A DNA stretch of 64,000 nt from Saururus chinensis. Lineage: Eukaryota > Streptophyta > Magnoliopsida > Piperales > Saururaceae. Position 1 is the first letter of the stretch. Every line of letters starts with the position of its first letter. Below are positions 59,490 to 64,000 of this stretch, in pieces. The DNA is taken from the NCBI GenBank assembly GCA_035235625.1, contig CP141140.1:65984782-66048781 (forward strand), read 5' to 3'. The notes under the pieces are model-generated. The model did no database searches. It was not told the origin of the DNA and saw nothing but the letters and a program-made list of their open reading frames with translations. The position numbers were made by a program, and so were the translations under genes.

Positions 59490-60250
59490 TCTACCCGATC
59501 TATCTAATCTGTCTTTTTCTATATGTTCTGTCAGATCTATTTGATTGTCTGTTCTGTTCAATCTATTCATTCAGTCAAATCTATTTGATCTGTTTGTTCT
59601 ATCTAATCTGTCCATTCTAATCTATCTATTCTGTCAATTCTGTCTAATTTGTTTGATCTGTTCTATCCGTTCTGTTTAATGTATCTGATTTGTCTATTTA
59701 TTCCGTTATGTGTGATCTATATGTTTTGTTTAATATGTCTGATCTATCCGTTCTGTTTGTTATGTCTGATATGTCCATTATGTTTGTTTTGTCTATTTTG
59801 TATGTTTTGTCTGATCTGTTGTTTTGACCATTTTGTCTATTCTGTTTGTTCCGTTTATTATGTCTGATCTATCAGTTCTATCTCATTTGTTTGTTCTATC
59901 TGATATATATCTGATCTGTTTGATCCATCTATTATACTCAATCATTTTGTTCGGTCTGATCTATCTAATATGTCTAAAGTTTCTTATATATCTTATCTAT
60001 ACGTTTCCGTCTCGTTCTATCTCGTACGATATGTCGATTATATGCATTACGTATGATATGTCAGTTATGTCTGATCTATTGGTTATGTTAATTCTATCTA
60101 ATCTATATAATTTGTCTATTCTGATCAATCTATTATGCCTTTTCTATCAGTTCCATTTGTTCTGCCAGATGTGTCTATTATGTCTAGTTTGTCTGATATG
60201 TATATTCTGTCTATTTTGATCTATTTATTTGATCTGTCTGATCTGTCCAT
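59490..60250. repeat. Pyrimidine-rich degenerate short-repeat array
   Basis: About 760 bp built from variants of TCTGATCTGTTTGTTCTATC with few plus-strand purine runs. Cys/Leu/Ile/Phe-rich open frames (59649-60219) reflect this composition only. Confidence 0.8.
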
Positions 60251-60911
60251 TCTATTTGATCTGTTTGTTCTTTTCTGATCCTGAAAAATTATTTGATTTT
60301 GAAAATAATAGTCAGATTCTAATATCTGATATAAAATTTTTAGATTTGATTATGTGATTTATTGGGTGATTTAATTCCAAAATTTTCCCAATTAATCTGT
60401 CTACTCTATTTTGATTTTACTCTGATTTTATGCAATTCTGTATAATATGATTTATTCGAATTAATCAGATTTACATTAACATGTTTTTATCTGATTATAA
60501 CTTATCAAATTGTATATCTGAAAGGTTTTGAAATTATGTAAAGCAATTTCATTAACCTTGCTTTGCTAGATTATATTCAGAATAATAACCTATCTAAATG
60601 AAGAGATTATGTTTAAAGTATTTTATATAATTCTATTTCCAAAATGGTTTACTCTGATTATGATTTATCGGATTTGTTTTTGTGATATCCGAATTTAAAC
60701 TATAAACATATGAGTTTTATCGGATAAGTTATCGGATTATGATATCCGATTATAACTTAGTTAATTGTGTTTATGAATGTTATCTCCGATTATAAATTAT
60801 TTGGATTCATGTTTGCTATTCGACTAACGGTCGGCATTCTTGTCAATTTTGTATTTTGACAAGTATTTTTAGGAGAATTGCGAGGACACAATTCGTTTAA
60901 GGGGGGAAGAA
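60251..60911 (+). other. AT-rich tail and polypurine tract before the gamma LTR
   Basis: AT-rich with many TCTGATTATAA-like phrases. It ends AATTCGTTTAAGGGGGGAAG before the LTR, typical of the 3' end of gypsy internal regions just before the polypurine tract. No pol coding sequence is readable. Confidence 0.5.
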
Positions 60912-63068
60912 TGTAACGACCCGTCTTCCGGTTATGCTTAACCCGGGGGGTTAAGGGTAATTTGGTAATTTGAGATCAGTATTATGGGGTTTTATTAGGT
61001 GAAATCCCCGTATCCGGGTAGAGCTCGCAAAACAGAGTTTGGGAACAAAAGCTACTACCTCGGGAAGCGTGCCACATGGGCGAGACCCACTTTTAAAAGT
61101 GCAAGATAACCTACCCATGTAGGGTCTAGTTTTGAAGGGCTCGTCGATATGAGTCCATTGGTACCAAGATCGTGCAATTCTGACTTCGGGATAAAAAGTA
61201 ATCGCGTTTTGAAGTTGGAATTGTATTTGAATGAAATAATAATAAAATATTCAGAAAAAGACGGAATAGATGACATCAGCAGGCCGAGCCAAGCCGAGCC
61301 GGAGAGGGAGCCGAGCCACCGCGCCACAAAACCGGCACAGGATAGCGGCCGTCGCGTGACACGGGTCCCGAGCGACACGCTCGGGACGCGTGCGTCACGC
61401 GTTGGACGTGCGGCGCGACCGCGCGTGCCATGTATTAACGCGCGTGTGACACGCGCATTATACGCGCGGCCTCAGTTGGCAGCCCAATTATGATGCGCCA
61501 CATGGCGTGAGCGCAAGCGTGCATTTTTCCCATTCTGCCGTTCGCTTGCATGTCATTCCACTATAAATAGTCATTTCGTTTATTCTTCCGGAGGAGTTTC
61601 TGGAGTCATTCTGCGTCCGTTTTCTTCCGTTCAAAATGTGTTCTTAGCTAAATCAAGGGTGTTCTATGCAATGGAAGTGCCAATTCTTTGAGTTAACAAC
61701 CCTATATAGGGGAAACATCCTAGGCCAAGGGGAGATTATGTCCGCCACCTACGGGCGTGGAAAGGGTAAAATATCTCGGGGCAAGGGAAGATTCTCCCAC
61801 ATTTTCTCATCTTCTGTTCTTCATTTCTTACTCATTTTAAGTCCAATTCGAGTCATTTAAGAGGCATTCCTAGCTAATTCGAGGGTGATCAACGCAATAG
61901 AAGCATCCATTCCTTGAATTAGCAATGCTATATAAGAGAAACATCCTAAGGGCAAGGGGAGGTTCTGCCCATTGCCTACGGGCACGGGAAGGGAAAAGTG
62001 TCTCCGGGCAAGGGGAGGTTCTGCCCGTCGCCTATGGGCACATGAAGGAAAAAGTGTTCCCGGGTAAGGGGAGGTTCTGTCCGCCGCCTACGCGCGCGAA
62101 AAAGGTAAAGTGTCTCCGGGTAAGGGGAGGTTTTTTTCTTCCGTCTATGGGCACCTGAAGGGTAAAGTGTTCCGAAGTTAGAGGATGTTCTAGCCGCAGT
62201 CTCCGGATCAAAAAGGACGGACGCCCTGAGGAAACGAGCAACTCCTAACATCACCACTTCTGGAATTGGAGGGGAGTACGCTTTCCTGACCTTCTAGTTT
62301 AATATGATTTATATGAATGCACATCTTAATTAGTAATATACTAATTAAGATATATTATTTGCTATGATGTGATACATGCTGATATGTTTCTATTTAATCT
62401 ACTTTGATTTATTCTATTGTGATCTGAAATGCTCTGTTGTGACTTGACATACTCCGATCTGTTATGACCAGTATGGTCAAATAAAATCTGATATGATCTG
62501 CTAAAATATGATAGGATCTGATATGATCCAACATGCTTTGTAGTGTGTTATGCTCCGCTCTATGATAGAGTGGGATGTGTGTTTTGTTAGTGTTCTTCTC
62601 ATGTATGTGAGAAGTGTATTTTACCGATTTATTGGCTTCCGTTTGACTCTAATAATTTATAAGATTTTCGTCGGATTCCGAATGAATTATTCGGATATAA
62701 AGTATACGTATTTTATCGTATATGATTTTCTAATGTTTGGTGAATGTATTAGCCATTAAGCAGAACTATGTTCGGATCCGATCGTATTGGAATAACGTCA
62801 GAGATGGTATCCAATATGTACGTAGGCAACCAACGATAAAATAACATTGGCCCGATCCAAATTAGTTATAAAATTAGGTTTGTTCTGATCTATGCACAAC
62901 GGAACGTTAAAGCTTCGCAGTGCGCAGATGAACGTTATGACTCTCGCACTCAGAGTCGGCAGCTCATAGTCAGTCGGTTTTAATTTTTCCACTAATTTTA
63001 TACACTCCGATTCTGTCTTCCGATCTAACCCCCGGACCAGGTCGGGTTTTTCGGGTCGGGGCATTACA
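60912..63068 (+). mobile_element. LTR, family gamma, probably a 3' LTR of a gypsy element
   Basis: It starts TGTAACGACCCGTC and ends TCGGGGCATTACA (TGTAA/TTACA ends). 2157 bp, related to the solo LTR at 20825-23629 (for example GACTTCGGGATAA at 61181). A polypurine tract lies right before it and the flanking 5-mers differ (AAGAA, TGTAA), so it is a 3' LTR rather than a solo LTR. A TATA box (TATAAATAG) is at 61562. Confidence 0.7.
61954..62178. repeat. 56-bp tandem repeats with internal inverted repeat
   Basis: AAGGGGAGG starts at 61954, 62010, 62066 and 62122, exactly 56 bp apart; earlier diverged units lie at about 61727 and 61783. In the best units GCCCGT and ATGGGC-type arms flank CGCCT, giving a small hairpin. 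Confidence 0.9.
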
Positions 63069-64000
63069 TGTAAGTCCTTAGGTGTTCCACTTGCTCTAGT
63101 TAAATAAGCAATATAAAATAATTTTATTAATTATCCCTTGAACTAGTGTTTGATAATTAACATTTTTGTCTAATTCTAAAGACAGACAGACTCATCAAAT
63201 GTCAACCTAAGTGACAAATGATATAACTGCCACGGACCATCCTCGAAAGGGAACCATCCATAGTGTGCCCCTGGAATCCAACAAGAAGTGTCATAACCCA
63301 ACCTAGCCCATAAGGACCTAATTAGAGTGGAAGGGTATGACCGACAACTTTACCTGAACAAAAGTAGTGGGAAAAGCCAACCAAGCAGGATGTCAGCTAA
63401 TCTAAATCCGTATACACTAAACGATCTTCAATAAATTGTTGGTGGGCCTAGCTCATGTAGAGCTCCCTCCAATGGGGAGGTGAAACTACACAACCAAATC
63501 AATAGCTCCTCAATACTGTTAACTCAGAAAAACCATTTTGAACCTTATCTTGCTCGTCAACAAGCAAAGATTCAAAATGACTATCACAAATCCTATCAGT
63601 CTCTTATAGACTAGGGTCAATACTCAAAACCGTCATCGGTTCATTAACCAAGGCAAATCATTAGGTCAGAGACCTTGTTCTTTCCATGAAATAGTCTCAG
63701 ACCCCTCTGAGGGTATTTTTGTCTTTATTTTGATTAGGTGTTCTCGCCCAATCCGAAGCTATCTAACCCCATTGATTAATTTTTTACTAATCTTAAGCTA
63801 GTGATAAATTACTATCACAACAACAATAGCAACTATTAAAGTAAATGAAAACATAAATAATACAAACCCACATAGATCTAAATGAATTATAATACCAAGG
63901 TCCAAATTCAATTATAGCACTAAAAAGATCTGTACTTTCGTGCCCTAACTCTCCTAGAGTTATAATACACCTAAGGACATTAGGATAAGTTTTCTATATA
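63069..64000. other. Unassigned DNA at the right edge
   Basis: No gene, RNA or transposon terminus is recognised. The mixed composition and lack of long open frames suggest repeat-derived DNA. Confidence 0.35.

Noticed and set aside
59649-60219. Cys/Leu/Ile-rich, membrane-like open frames
   Set aside because: They arise from the TCTGATCTGT-type short-repeat array; no conserved protein.
60912-63068. Gamma LTR taken as a solo LTR
   Set aside because: The flanking 5-mers AAGAA and TGTAA differ, and a polypurine tract lies directly before it, so a 3' LTR is more likely.

Overview
This is plant nuclear DNA, probably from a monocot with a repeat-rich genome. The evidence is spliced genes with GT-AG introns, one very GC-rich first exon beside AT-rich introns, Stowaway-type MITEs, and Ty1/copia and Ty3/gypsy-like LTR retrotransposons. 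The species cannot be fixed from the sequence. No CRISPR, prokaryotic operon, rRNA or tRNA gene was seen.

Three host genes are supported. (1) Positions 1136-1557, minus strand, hold the first coding exon of a RING-type membrane E3 ubiquitin ligase of the RIE1/At1g12760 family; the rest lies beyond the left edge. (2) Positions 6107-12672, minus strand, hold a complete 17-exon GH51 alpha-L-arabinofuranosidase of 675 residues, with a 5'UTR exon and intron up to about 13.68 kb. Two further splice-compatible exons (6460-6544 and 5667-5872) could give a different C-terminus. (3) Positions 48887-52801, plus strand, hold a complete 10-exon GNAT acetyltransferase of 355 residues, resembling plastid GNAT6/GNAT7. 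Both full gene models keep frame through every junction and their coding lengths divide by three.

The rest is mobile and repeated DNA. At 2.7-4.1 kb there is an AT-rich repeat and two Stowaway MITEs. At 16.0-20.7 kb there are two diverged copies of one segment, each with its own MITEs or foldback element. From 20.7 to 43.1 kb there is a nest of LTRs. A roughly 4.5-kb LTR (family beta) is split by a gamma solo LTR (target duplication GGTGT) and by an alpha solo LTR (ATAAT). It is followed by a tRNA-iMet-type primer site and a scrap of gypsy pol. Then come a 1.2-kb solo LTR (epsilon, AGTAT), a short beta solo LTR (TATAT), and an alpha solo LTR (GATAT) that itself contains another alpha solo LTR (CTTAT/CTTAC). 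At 43.4-47.0 kb there is another old tandem duplication. At 47.5-48.2 kb there is a non-autonomous hAT-like element. At 53.6-58.8 kb there is a copia element with both LTRs and gag-pol disabled by many stop codons. At 59.3-63.1 kb there is a pyrimidine-rich array and a gamma 3' LTR.

The most unusual signal is a four-site array of an 11-bp palindrome-like motif (consensus about GWTCRAAYGGC). It has the same 21-45-21 bp spacing in three alpha LTRs and in the otherwise different epsilon LTR, while the spacers differ. Other points of note are the density of solo LTRs with preserved target duplications, the CHG-context bias of the stop codons in the copia element, and the possible alternative 3' end of the arabinofuranosidase gene.
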